This document shows positions 53,061 through 61,850 of a stretch of 64,000 bases of DNA, one piece after another (the first letter of the stretch is position 1; every line of letters starts with the position of its first letter). A model generated the notes under the pieces. It ran no database searches. It was not told the origin of the DNA and was given only the letters and a program-made list of their open reading frames with translations. The DNA lies in assembly GCA_028688995.1 (NCBI GenBank), contig JAQTXB010000003.1:186001-250000 (forward strand), read 5' to 3'. Source of the stretch: Aliarcobacter sp. Lineage in GTDB: Bacteria; Campylobacterota; Campylobacteria; Campylobacterales; Arcobacteraceae. Position numbers and translations under genes: made by a program.

Positions 53061-54083
53061 TTATTTAACCATTATAGCTTCAACTCTTCTGTTTTCAGCT
53101 CTACCTTCAGCAGTTGTATTTGTAGCAACTGGTTTAGTTTCACCATATCCAGTAGCAGTAATTTTTGAAGGATCAACTTTTAATGCTTTTAATGCTTCAA
53201 CAGTTGATGCAGCTCTTCTTTCTGATAATTTTTGATTATAAGCATCAGAACCAACAGAATCTGTGTGAGCAGCAATAGTTGCTTTTAATTTTGGATTAGC
53301 TTTCATCATGTTTGCAAATTCAACAATTCTAGTATTGTAAGAATCTTTAATTACTGATTTATCAGTATCAAAATTGATATTTAAGTTTACTAAAGTCATA
53401 CATCCAACAGAGTCAACTTTTGCTTTAGCCATTGTATTTGGACATTCGTCTAATGAATCGATAACACCATCACCATCAGAATCTTTTGGAGCTTGTGCAA
53501 CTGGAGCTGGTTTAGCAACAACTGGAGCTGGAGCTTCAACAACTGGAGCTGGTTTAGAAACTTCACCAAATGGAATAGCAAATCCAACGTTATATAATAA
53601 GTTGTTATCTCCATGGTCTGCTTCAATTAAATGTCTAACATCAAATTTTAAAGCAAAATTATCAGCAACTTTATATTTTACACCCGCACCATATTCACCA
53701 AAGATACCATCTTGGTTTCCATTATCTTCAGTATCAAAAATTTCAACACCAGCACCAACTAATGTATATAAAGATACATCTGAAGTTAATTCATACTCTT
53801 TTACTAAGTTAGTGAAAATTCTTGTAATCCCAGTATCAGAATTTGTACCTTCATAGTCTACATCTTCAATTGATCTTAAAAAACCTAGTTCTACTTGATC
53901 AATAAAAGAGTCAAATTGATTAAAACCTAAACTTAATCCACCATTTGCATAATTTCTATCTAATCCTAAATTACCTTCAGTTAAAGCTCCACCAAATGTA
54001 GGAGTAATTTCATATTTGTAATTTGAGTTAGCAGCTAGCATCATAGTTGCACATGCAACAGTTGATAATAATATTTTTTTCAT
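53061..54083 (-). CDS. OmpA-family outer-membrane protein, copy 1
   Basis: A 340-residue OmpA-type protein with signal peptide (residues 1-18, ending MLAANS), N-terminal barrel, a Pro/Ala/Val-rich hinge (PAPVVEAPAPVVAKPAPV), a type 3 calcium repeat (DSDGDGVIDSLDECPNT) and the OmpA domain (NINFDTDKSVIK, AAHTDSVGSDAYNQKLSERRA, NRRVEAIMVK). The hinge is lacking in copy 2. The strong terminator and clean RBS suggest high expression as a major structural outer-membrane protein. Confidence 0.9.
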   Translation of the reverse strand: MKKILLSTVACATMMLAANSNYKYEITPTFGGALTEGNLGLDRNYANGGLSLGFNQFDSFIDQVELGFLRSIEDVDYEGTNSDTGITRIFTNLVKEYELTSDVSLYTLVGAGVEIFDTEDNGNQDGIFGEYGAGVKYKVADNFALKFDVRHLIEADHGDNNLLYNVGFAIPFGEVSKPAPVVEAPAPVVAKPAPVAQAPKDSDGDGVIDSLDECPNTMAKAKVDSVGCMTLVNLNINFDTDKSVIKDSYNTRIVEFANMMKANPKLKATIAAHTDSVGSDAYNQKLSERRAASTVEALKALKVDPSKITATGYGETKPVATNTTAEGRAENRRVEAIMVK

Positions 54084-54141
54084 TGTTTTTCCTTTTTATT
54101 AAATAATCACGCGAATTATACCAAAATTTTGCTAATTTGCA

Positions 54142-55074
54142 TCACGCAGTAAAAATAGAATTAACAGATTCATTATTGTGAATTCTTCTAATAGCTTCAC
54201 CAATCATAGTTGAGGCTGTTAATACTGTTATCTTTTTAGCATCTTTTCGTGTAGGAATTGTGTCTGAAATAACTAATTCATCCAATTCACCTTTCTCAAT
54301 TCTTTCATATGCAGGTCCACTTAAAACTCCATGAGTACAACATGCCATTACAGAATTTGCACCTTTTTTCTTTAAAACTTCAGCAGCTTTTACTAATGTT
54401 CCAGCAGTATCAACCATATCATCTACTAAAATAACATCTTTACCTTTTACTTCACCAATGATATTCATAACTTCAGAAACATTTGCTTTTTCTCTTTTTT
54501 TATCAACTATAACTAAATCATAACCTAGTTTATCAGCATAAGATCTAGCACGTGTTACTCCACCAATATCAGGACTTGCAATGATTGGATTAGCTAAGTT
54601 TTTAGATTTAATATAATTTTTGAATAAAATAGATCCAAATAAATTATCTGCTGGAATATTAAAAAAACCTTGAATTTGAGCTGCATGTAAATCAATAGTT
54701 ACAACTCTTGAAATACCAGCCTTTTCTAAAATATCAGCAACTAATTTTGCAGTTATTGGAACTCTTGGTGCTGCTTTTCTATCTTGTCTTGCATATCCAT
54801 AATATGGAATAACTGCAGAGATTGTTTTTGCACTTGATCTTTTTAGTGCATCAACCATAATTAATAGTTCCATTAAATTGTCATTTGTTGGAGCGCAAGT
54901 TGGTTGAATTATAAATACATCTTGACCTCTTACACTTTCTGTAATTTGAACAGAGATTTCTCCATCACTAAATTTATTAAGTGTTGCATTTGATACATTC
55001 ATACCTAAATATTCCGCTACTTTTACTGCAAATTCAGGATTAGCTGAACCACTAAAAAGTTTAAATGTTGACAT
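54142..55074 (-). CDS. prs: Ribose-phosphate pyrophosphokinase
   Basis: Makes PRPP from ribose 5-phosphate and ATP, the precursor used by HisG, purine, pyrimidine and NAD synthesis. Motifs: LFSGSANPEFA at the N-terminus, YYGYARQDRKAAPRVPI (ATP site), TIDLHAAQIQGFF, and the PRPP loop VILVDDMVDTAGTL. 310 residues, class I Prs. Alone on the minus strand, divergent from porin 2. Confidence 0.96.
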   Translation of the reverse strand: MSTFKLFSGSANPEFAVKVAEYLGMNVSNATLNKFSDGEISVQITESVRGQDVFIIQPTCAPTNDNLMELLIMVDALKRSSAKTISAVIPYYGYARQDRKAAPRVPITAKLVADILEKAGISRVVTIDLHAAQIQGFFNIPADNLFGSILFKNYIKSKNLANPIIASPDIGGVTRARSYADKLGYDLVIVDKKREKANVSEVMNIIGEVKGKDVILVDDMVDTAGTLVKAAEVLKKKGANSVMACCTHGVLSGPAYERIEKGELDELVISDTIPTRKDAKKITVLTASTMIGEAIRRIHNNESVNSIFTA

Positions 55075-55166
55075 AAAAATTCCTTACATTTTATTGATTT
55101 CGAATATTATCTAAAGTGTACTTAATGAATATTAAGTTAATCATAAATTAATATAAATATTATTAT

Positions 55167-55185
55167 AATAATGATTATCAATAAA
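55167..55185. promoter_or_regulatory. Possible Fur-type box upstream of porin 2
   Basis: AATAATGATTATCAATAAA matches 15 of 19 positions of the classic Fur consensus GATAATGATTATCATTATC and has the symmetrical TGATTATCA core. It lies between divergent prs and porin 2. AT-rich background makes this moderate evidence only. Confidence 0.4.
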
Positions 55186-55222
55186 ATTTTTAAAAAAGTA
55201 AGCAGATTGTATTTTAAATTAT

Positions 55223-55237
55223 GTATATAAAATATAC
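55223..55237. promoter_or_regulatory. 15-bp palindromic site upstream of porin 2
   Basis: GTATATAAAATATAC is the exact reverse complement of the site at 29268-29282 before porin 1. It stands about 34 nt ahead of a TATAAT box (55271-55276), in a position typical for an activator or repressor site. Confidence 0.5.
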
Positions 55238-55353
55238 AGTATGCTTGTTTATTTTGAATTTTGTTGATGTTATAATTCTATTGTTCTTCTAAAATGAAAA
55301 ACTATTAACGCGATGATAGTGATTCAAAATATATTTATTTACAAGGAAAAAAA

Positions 55354-56460
55354 ATGAAAAATCTATTAACAGGTAAGACATTAAGCTTAGCAGCTTGTGG
55401 ATTATTATTAAGCACATCTATGGCTTTTGGAGCGAATACAATCGATTCAGCATTTAAAGAAGGTAAAGTTTCAGGAAGTGTAGCTCTATATGGTGAAAAA
55501 CATGACAACAAAAATGGAAATTTAGATTCTGGTTTTGGAAATGGTAATGCTACTGTAGCTTATGAAACTGCATCATTTTATGGATTAAGTGCAAAAGCTG
55601 AATTTAAAGGAAATCTTTATTTAGGTGAAATTGAAAAAGCTGATCATGATAATGCTTATACAAATAACTCTTTAATGACAGAAGCATATATTAAATATGC
55701 AATGGATGGTTTTTCATTAACTGCTGGTAGACAAGCTATTGATTTAGAATGGTTAGGTGATTACAATGAGGCTGTAGTTGCTGCTATAACTGCAATTCCT
55801 GATACAACAGTTGTTATAGGATGGGCGGATAGACAAGCTGAATCTGGAATTGATTTAAGTGAAGATTTTACTGATCTTAATGGAAACAAAGGTGCATATG
55901 TGCTAGATGTTAAATATGCAGGTTTACAAGGTGTAGAATTTAACCCTTATGCATATTCAGCTCCAGAAGTTGCTGATTGGTATGGATTAAAAACAACATT
56001 TACAGCTGATTATTTTGGTGCAATTGCACATTATGCTGTATCAGATGAAGATACACAAACTGATGGATCAATTGGACATGTTGAGTTAAATACAACTTTA
56101 GCAGGAATTTCTGGTGCTGTTGGTTATATTAAAACTGATAAAGATGTTGGAGCTGGAAGTATGACTGTAGCTGGTGATAATATCTCTCCATTTGATACAG
56201 GACTTAATACATATTCTGCAGATGCAAAAACAGTGTATGGTTCTTTAGGATATACAATTGTAGATGTTGAATTAGGTGCATTATATGGTGAAACTAAATT
56301 TGGTACAGATTATAAAGAGAAAGAGTTAAATTTAACTGCTTCTTATCCAATTACTGAGTCTTTAGCTACTTCTGTTTTATATGGAGAAGTTAATGCAGAT
56401 GAAGCAAATGGAGATTCTGACGATAACTATGTATTAGCAAGTGTAGAATATACATTCTAA
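55354..56460 (+). CDS. Outer-membrane porin, copy 2
   Basis: A 368-residue porin with a signal peptide (cleavage near AFGAN, about residue 25), alternating beta-strand pattern and a C-terminal Phe (VLASVEYTF). Paralogue of the amine-linked porin at 29381 (shared GRQAIDLEWLG and IPDTTVVIGWADR). The upstream region of 279 nt has a possible Fur box, the 15-bp palindrome also seen at porin 1, and a TATAAT box. RBS AAGGA. A general or major porin is likely. Confidence 0.87.
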   Translation: MKNLLTGKTLSLAACGLLLSTSMAFGANTIDSAFKEGKVSGSVALYGEKHDNKNGNLDSGFGNGNATVAYETASFYGLSAKAEFKGNLYLGEIEKADHDNAYTNNSLMTEAYIKYAMDGFSLTAGRQAIDLEWLGDYNEAVVAAITAIPDTTVVIGWADRQAESGIDLSEDFTDLNGNKGAYVLDVKYAGLQGVEFNPYAYSAPEVADWYGLKTTFTADYFGAIAHYAVSDEDTQTDGSIGHVELNTTLAGISGAVGYIKTDKDVGAGSMTVAGDNISPFDTGLNTYSADAKTVYGSLGYTIVDVELGALYGETKFGTDYKEKELNLTASYPITESLATSVLYGEVNADEANGDSDDNYVLASVEYTF

Positions 56461-56467
56461 TATAAAC

Positions 56468-56495
56468 ATAATTTAGGAGTTAACTCCTAAATTAT
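56468..56495. terminator. Terminator hairpin after porin 2
   Basis: ATAATTTAGGAGTT followed directly by AACTCCTAAATTAT, a perfect 28-bp palindrome 7 nt after the porin stop. Confidence 0.65.
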
Positions 56496-56497
56496 AA

Positions 56498-56529
56498 AAC
56501 TAAATAAATCTTTTCAGATTTATTTAGTT
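56498..56529 (-). terminator. Terminator hairpin at the end of mnmA
   Basis: AACTAAATAAATC-TTTTCA-GATTTATTTAGTT, 13-bp stem. It includes the last codons of mnmA and would act on the minus-strand transcript. Confidence 0.6.
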
Positions 56530-57554
56530 GACTCTATCCAAGCACTTCCAATTACTTTTTGTCCATCATAAAATACAGCTAATTGTCCAGCCGCAACTCC
56601 AAAAGCAGATTCTTTTAAAGTTATATAAGCTTTTCCATTTTCTATTTTTACATCACATGGTGTTGATGTTGATCTATATCTTAGTTTTACAGTACATGAA
56701 AATTCTGTATCATCAATAAACATATTTAAATCTTTTGCAATAACTTCATTTACTTCTAATGCTTCTTTTTTACCTACAACAATAGTATTATCTTTTGGAT
56801 TTAATTTTGTAACAAAATGTGGATCATGAGCTCCATGAACTGTAAATCCTCTTCTTTTTCCTATTGTGTAGTGTGCATAACCTTTATGTTCACCTACAAT
56901 ATTTCCATTTTCATCTAAAACATTTCCAGGCATATCAATATTTGCATGTCTTTTTACAACATCTGTATAAACTGTTTCAACAAAACAAATTTCTTGAGAT
57001 TCACTTTTTTCTGTAATTCTTTTATATGCAGAATCCAATTCAGCACCAAATTTTACAATATCTTCTTTTTTATAAGTACTAAGAGGAAACATCATATATG
57101 GAAGAGCTTCTTTATCTACTTGAGATAAAAAATAGCTTTGATCTTTTGTTTTATCATCAGCTTCATAGAAGAATTTACCGTCAGTTTTTGCATAGTGTCC
57201 AGTTGCTAAAAAATTAGCTCCATGTTCTTGAGCAAACTTTAACATAGCACCAAATTTAATTTGTTTATTACATTTAACACAAGGGTTTGGAGTTGTTCCT
57301 TGTAAATAAGAATCTACAAAATAGTCATAAATTTCAGCTGTAAATTTATCAGCTAAATCTAATATATGATATTTAATATTTAAAAACTTAGCTACATCTT
57401 CTATATAACCTAAATTTCTCTCGTGATAACCATCAGTTCTATTATGAAGTTTTAAGTAAACACCCTCAACTTCATATCCATCTTTTTGTAGCATATAAGC
57501 AGTTACTGAAGAATCAATCCCACCACTCATACCAACCATTACTTTTTTTTGCAT
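56520..57554 (-). CDS. mnmA: tRNA-specific 2-thiouridylase
   Basis: Thiolates U34 of tRNA-Lys, -Glu and -Gln. PP-loop ATPase motif GMSGGIDSSVTAYML at the N-terminus. The catalytic Cys pair lies in TPNPCVKCNKQIKFG and KSESQEICFV. The PP-loop, central and beta-barrel C-terminal domains are all present; 344 residues. It forms a unit with folK, which lies 2 nt upstream. Confidence 0.96.
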   Translation of the reverse strand: MQKKVMVGMSGGIDSSVTAYMLQKDGYEVEGVYLKLHNRTDGYHERNLGYIEDVAKFLNIKYHILDLADKFTAEIYDYFVDSYLQGTTPNPCVKCNKQIKFGAMLKFAQEHGANFLATGHYAKTDGKFFYEADDKTKDQSYFLSQVDKEALPYMMFPLSTYKKEDIVKFGAELDSAYKRITEKSESQEICFVETVYTDVVKRHANIDMPGNVLDENGNIVGEHKGYAHYTIGKRRGFTVHGAHDPHFVTKLNPKDNTIVVGKKEALEVNEVIAKDLNMFIDDTEFSCTVKLRYRSTSTPCDVKIENGKAYITLKESAFGVAAGQLAVFYDGQKVIGSAWIESTK

Positions 57555-57556
57555 TG

Positions 57557-58033
57557 TTACATCCTTTTTAAAGGAATAATCACTGACTCTCTATTTGCCC
57601 AATTTTTGTGAGGAATAATTAAATTTTCTGTATTTATTTTTTTATTATCAAAAAATATTATATCTATATCCAAGGTTCTAGGCGCATCTTGAAAGGATCG
57701 CTTTCTTCCGAATTTATTTTCATATCTTTGCATTGCTTTTAAAAAAGCATTAGGAGAAAGATTTGTTTTGAGCGAAATTATACCATTTAAAAAATCACTT
57801 TGCTCTAGGAATCCAAAGGGAGGATTTTGTAATAGTGGCGAAGTCATAAGTAAAGTAAATCTTGCATCTTTTTTTAAACATAAGATTAATTTATCAAATA
57901 TTCTTTTTGAATTTCCAATATTTCCCCCAATTCCAATGGTTACACTATATTTCTTTTTTGAAATAAGATTGAATTTTTTAGGAAAATTACTAGAATAAAA
58001 AAGTGTTAAAGTAGGGGATAATTTTTTTTTCAA
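57557..58033 (-). CDS. folK: 2-amino-4-hydroxy-6-hydroxymethyldihydropteridine pyrophosphokinase
   Basis: Transfers pyrophosphate to the pterin in folate synthesis. Signature regions: IGIGGNIGNS, NPPFGFLEQSDFLNGII, and FGRKRSFQDAPRTLDIDIIFF, which binds ATP and Mg. The N-terminal 33 residues (MKKKLSPTLTLFYSSNFPKK) extend beyond the classical enzyme but are usual in Campylobacterota FolK as far as I recall. TTG start. It precedes mnmA by 2 nt. Confidence 0.9.
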   Translation of the reverse strand: MKKKLSPTLTLFYSSNFPKKFNLISKKKYSVTIGIGGNIGNSKRIFDKLILCLKKDARFTLLMTSPLLQNPPFGFLEQSDFLNGIISLKTNLSPNAFLKAMQRYENKFGRKRSFQDAPRTLDIDIIFFDNKKINTENLIIPHKNWANRESVIIPLKRM

Positions 58034-58106
58034 ATTTCTCTCTTTTTGAGCAAAAAAATAAACCTGATAAAATAAATCAAGATTTATTTTTTACTATTTT
58101 TTTGTT

Positions 58107-59132
58107 TTATAGGATTATTGCTTTCCCATTTTGCATTACAACTGTATCTTCAATTCTAACACCAAATTCATCTGGGAGATAGATACCTGGTTCTATTGTA
58201 AATACCATATTATCCTCAATTATAACATCTGATTTAGAATTAATAACTGGAAACTCATGAATATCAAGTCCTACCCCGTGACCAGTGCTGTGAACAAAAT
58301 ATTTTCCATATCCAGACTTATCAATTACATCCCTAGTTAATTTGTCAATTTGAGATGCTTTCATTCCAACTCTTGCTTTTTCAATTGCATTTAGTTGAGC
58401 TTTTAAAACAATATCGTATACTTTTTGATGTTTTTCATTTTTGAATTTTTGCTCTCTTTTAAAATTAAAATTCTCAAAATCAACATGACTTGTACAAGTT
58501 CTATCAGAACAATATCTTTTATATTTAATTCCTGCATCAACTAACAATAAATCATGTAGTTTTAATTTTTTTGAAGTAGGCAGTGCATGGGGTTTTGCAG
58601 CATTTTCATTTATTGCAACAATTGGTTCAAAAGAGATATTAAGTTTACCTATTTGACTCATTTTTTCAAATGCTTTAAAATATAAAAATTGTTCAGTTTG
58701 ATTAAAACCATTTTTTCTAATGAATTTTGCTAACTCTTTAAAACCCTCACGTCCAGCAACGGCGGCTTTTTTTAATAAGATAATCTCTTTATCGCTTTTT
58801 ATCACTCTTTTTAGTTTTGAGAAATTTGCTTTTGCAATAAATTGAGTTTTTAAAGCCTCTGTTAAATTTGTATATGTAGAATAAGTGAAATCATTTGGAT
58901 CAAAGACTATTTTTTTAATTTTATTTTTTCTTAGAATCTCTTTTGTTGTTTCTATTAAGTTTGATGATTGAACTACTTCACAATTTTTTGCATACTCTTT
59001 TGCTTCGATGATATATCTGGCATCTGTTATAAAATATTTTTCTTCACCAAGATTTAAAAAAATAACATTATCACAAGAAAATTTGCATTCAAAATATATT
59101 GCATTCTCATTTTGAAGAATAAAGTTTTTCAT
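58107..59132 (-). CDS. M24-family Xaa-Pro aminopeptidase
   Basis: A 341-residue pita-bread metallopeptidase that removes N-terminal residues before proline. The N-terminal creatinase-like domain covers about residues 1-115. The catalytic half has the dinuclear metal ligands in LLVDAGIKYKRYCSDRT, HSTGHGVGLDIHE, TIEPGIYLP and GVRIEDTVV. Cytosolic. It is divergent from aroQ with 76 nt between the starts. Confidence 0.9.
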   Translation of the reverse strand: MKNFILQNENAIYFECKFSCDNVIFLNLGEEKYFITDARYIIEAKEYAKNCEVVQSSNLIETTKEILRKNKIKKIVFDPNDFTYSTYTNLTEALKTQFIAKANFSKLKRVIKSDKEIILLKKAAVAGREGFKELAKFIRKNGFNQTEQFLYFKAFEKMSQIGKLNISFEPIVAINENAAKPHALPTSKKLKLHDLLLVDAGIKYKRYCSDRTCTSHVDFENFNFKREQKFKNEKHQKVYDIVLKAQLNAIEKARVGMKASQIDKLTRDVIDKSGYGKYFVHSTGHGVGLDIHEFPVINSKSDVIIEDNMVFTIEPGIYLPDEFGVRIEDTVVMQNGKAIIL

Positions 59133-59208
59133 AAAAAGCCTTTAATTTGGTATTGTTTAACATAAATTTAATTATAATCTTACCTAAAATTTATAAAAGG
59201 AATATAAT

Positions 59209-59679
59209 ATGAAAATTGCCGTAATCCAAGGCCCAAACTTAAATATGTTAGGAATTAGAGAACAACACATTTATGGTTCAATGGGATTGGAACAAATTCA
59301 TGAACAATTAAAAGCAGCAGCTACTCAAAATGGGGTTGAAATAGAGTTTTTTCAATCAAATTTAGAAGGTGAAATTGTTGATAGAATTCAAGAGTGTTTA
59401 GGAACAGTTGATGGAATTATGATAAATCCAGCTGCTTATTCTCACACATCAATAGCTATAAAAGATGCTTTAAGTGCGGTATCTATGCCAGTAGTTGAAG
59501 TACATATTTCAAACATTTATAAAAGAGAAGAGTTTAGACAAAAATCAATAACTGCGGGTGCTTCAACAGGTGTTATTTCTGGATTTGGACCATTTGGTTA
59601 TCATATGGGTTTAATTGCTTTAATGCAAATAATTTCTGAAGTTAAAGCAATCTCTGAAGCTCAACAAAAAAATGCTTAA
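59209..59679 (+). CDS. aroQ: 3-dehydroquinate dehydratase, type II
   Basis: Third step of the shikimate pathway, by the dodecameric type II enzyme. [14 protein letters not shown] carries the catalytic Tyr-loop region, [16 protein letters not shown] and [15 protein letters not shown] with the catalytic His are complete. 156 residues. First gene of an aroQ - amidohydrolase - sppA run on the plus strand. Confidence 0.95.
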   Translation: MKIAVIQGPNLNMLGIREQHIYGSMGLEQIHEQLKAAATQNGVEIEFFQSNLEGEIVDRIQECLGTVDGIMINPAAYSHTSIAIKDALSAVSMPVVEVHISNIYKREEFRQKSITAGASTGVISGFGPFGYHMGLIALMQIISEVKAISEAQQKNA

Positions 59680-59691
59680 TAGCCAAAAATT

Positions 59692-60915
59692 ATGAAAATA
59701 ATAAGTGCTAATTGGGTTATAACTTGCGACGAAAACAATAGTATCATTAAAAATGGTGCTGTTGTTTATGATGAAAAAATTCTAGAAATAGATACCCTTT
59801 TTAATATAGAAAAAAAATATCCAAATATTCAAATCTTAAAACTTGAAGATAACTCAGTTTTAATGCCTGGCCTTATAAATTCCCATGTACATTTAGAATT
59901 TAGTTCAAATACAACAACTTTAAAATATGGTAATTTTATGTCATGGTTAAACTCTGTGATTAAAAGTAGAGATGATTTAATAAATAAAGCTGACAAAAAA
60001 CTAATCTCTACAAAACTAGATAGAATGAAAAAAACAGGAACTACAACAATTGGAGCCATATCTTCTTACTCTTTTGATATGGAGCCATGTGTAAAAAGTC
60101 CAATTAATACAGTATTTTTTTGTGAAGTAATTGGTTCAAAAGGTGATATGGTTGATACTTTATTTGCTGATTTCAAAGATAGATTAAAAAATGCAAAAAA
60201 ATTTAAATCAAAAAGTTTTATACCAGCAATTGCAATTCATTCACCATATTCAGTTCACCCTTTTTTAGTAAGGGAGAGTTTAAATCTTGCACGTATAGAA
60301 GATTTAGCTGTTAGTTCACATTTTTTAGAATCACCTGAAGAGTTTTCTTGGCTTCATAAAGATGAAGGATCTTTTTTAGATTTTTTTAAAAACTTTTTAG
60401 GACAAGAAACAGCAGTTTCAAAACCTATGGAATTTTTAAATCTATTTTCAAATATTAAGAATCTCTCTTTTACGCACTGTGTGGAAGCTAGTGTTGATGA
60501 TTTATCAAAAATTAGAAGTTTAGGCGCAAGTATAAATCACTGTGTTACTTCAAATAGAGTTTTAAATAATAGTAAATTAGATTTATCAAAACTGGAAGAT
60601 ATTCCATTTACTATTGGAACAGATGGACTTAGTTCTAATAACTCTTTATCAATGTTTGATGAATTAAGAAATGCTTTAATGATTCATTTTCAAGAGAATG
60701 TTGTGGATTTTTCAAAGATTTTATTAAAAGCTGCTACTGTAAATGGAGCAAAGGCTTTGGGTTTGAATAAAGGAATAATCAAAAAAGATTTTGATTCAGA
60801 TATGATAGCTTTTACTTTACCTGATGAAGTGGAAGATATGGAAGATTTACCAATGCAAATTATTTTGCATACAAAATTCGTAGATAAAGTAATAATAGGA
60901 GGAGAGTTTGTTTAA
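59692..60915 (+). CDS. Amidohydrolase, probable aminofutalosine deaminase
   Basis: A 407-residue metal-dependent deaminase of the ATZ/TRZ group. Metal ligands: HVHLEF, IHSPYSVHP, THCVEA and the Asp in TIGTDGLSSNNSLSMFDELR. In Campylobacterota the homologue (HP0267 type) deaminates 6-amino-6-deoxyfutalosine in the futalosine route to menaquinone. The assignment rests on family and phylum; other related deaminases cannot be excluded. Overlaps sppA by 8 nt. Confidence 0.82.
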   Translation: MKIISANWVITCDENNSIIKNGAVVYDEKILEIDTLFNIEKKYPNIQILKLEDNSVLMPGLINSHVHLEFSSNTTTLKYGNFMSWLNSVIKSRDDLINKADKKLISTKLDRMKKTGTTTIGAISSYSFDMEPCVKSPINTVFFCEVIGSKGDMVDTLFADFKDRLKNAKKFKSKSFIPAIAIHSPYSVHPFLVRESLNLARIEDLAVSSHFLESPEEFSWLHKDEGSFLDFFKNFLGQETAVSKPMEFLNLFSNIKNLSFTHCVEASVDDLSKIRSLGASINHCVTSNRVLNNSKLDLSKLEDIPFTIGTDGLSSNNSLSMFDELRNALMIHFQENVVDFSKILLKAATVNGAKALGLNKGIIKKDFDSDMIAFTLPDEVEDMEDLPMQIILHTKFVDKVIIGGEFV

Positions 60916-61792
60916 TTTTTTTAGAGTACTTTTTTCACCAATAATTGCTATTTTAGATTTTATTACTAAATATTTTAAAACAATTGTTTTTTTAACAATT
61001 ATATATTTTATAGTAGTTCCCTCAGATGAAAATTTAACTGATACTAATAGTCATACAAATTTACAAAAAATAGAATTAACTGGTCCAATAATGGATGTTT
61101 CAAAAACATTAGAAGAGATTCAAAAAGCAAAAGAGAATAAAAATATAAAAGGTGTTTTATTTGTTGTAAATTCTCCAGGAGGTGCAGTTGCTCCATCTGT
61201 TGAGTTAGCTTATGCAATTAAAGAGTTAAAAGAGATTAAACCAGTTGTTGTATATGCAAGTGGAGTGATTGCAAGTGGAAGTTATTATGCTTCTATTTGG
61301 GCAAATAAAATTATTGCAAATCCTGGAAGTATGGTAGGTTCTATTGGGGTTATTATGCAAGGTGTAAATGCTGAAGAACTTATGCAAAAAATTGGAGTTT
61401 CAACTCAAACTGTAAAAGCAGGAAAGTATAAAGAGTCAGGAACACCAACAAGAAAATGGTTTGATTATGAAGAAAAACAACTTCAAAGTGTAATTGATGA
61501 TACATATAATATGTTTGTATCAGATGTTGCAAGTGCAAGAAAGCTTGATGTAAAAAATCAGACAATATTTGCTGATGCAAAAATATTTACTTCAAAACAA
61601 GCAAAAGAAGTTGGTTTAGTTGATGAAGTTGCAACTTTATCTTATGCTCAAAATAGTTTGATAACTCTTAGTGAAGTTAAAAATCCAGTTTGGAATAAAG
61701 AAGATAAATTTGAGAAATTTATGGATAAATTAATTAGTGAAGCAGTTTCAAATATAAGCATGAATTTAGTTAGTGGATTAAAAGCGTATTAA
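60908..61792 (+). CDS. sppA: Signal peptide peptidase SppA (short form)
   Basis: A 294-residue membrane-anchored serine protease with Ser/Lys dyad that degrades cleaved signal peptides. One N-terminal membrane helix (about residues 10-38). The nucleophilic Ser is in GVIASGSYYASIWA and the Lys in VKAGKYKESGTPTR; VNSPGGAVAPS forms the oxyanion region. TTG start behind GGAGGAG, overlapping the amidohydrolase gene. Followed by a clear terminator. Confidence 0.92.
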   Translation: MFNFFRVLFSPIIAILDFITKYFKTIVFLTIIYFIVVPSDENLTDTNSHTNLQKIELTGPIMDVSKTLEEIQKAKENKNIKGVLFVVNSPGGAVAPSVELAYAIKELKEIKPVVVYASGVIASGSYYASIWANKIIANPGSMVGSIGVIMQGVNAEELMQKIGVSTQTVKAGKYKESGTPTRKWFDYEEKQLQSVIDDTYNMFVSDVASARKLDVKNQTIFADAKIFTSKQAKEVGLVDEVATLSYAQNSLITLSEVKNPVWNKEDKFEKFMDKLISEAVSNISMNLVSGLKAY

Positions 61793-61814
61793 TTTAGATT
61801 TTAAGATAAAGGAT

Positions 61815-61845
61815 AAAGGTGAAGTTTTTACTTCACCTTTTTTTA
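61815..61845 (+). terminator. Rho-independent terminator after sppA
   Basis: AAAGGTGAAG-TTTTTA-CTTCACCTTT followed by further T residues. It lies between sppA and the convergent ackA. Confidence 0.85.
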
Positions 61846-61850
61846 TGAAA

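Noticed and set aside
53374-53856. Plus-strand ORF of 160 aa opposite OmpA copy 1
   Set aside because: Low-complexity Ser/Ala/Thr translation of the complement of the Pro/Ala hinge; the minus-strand OmpA gene explains the region.
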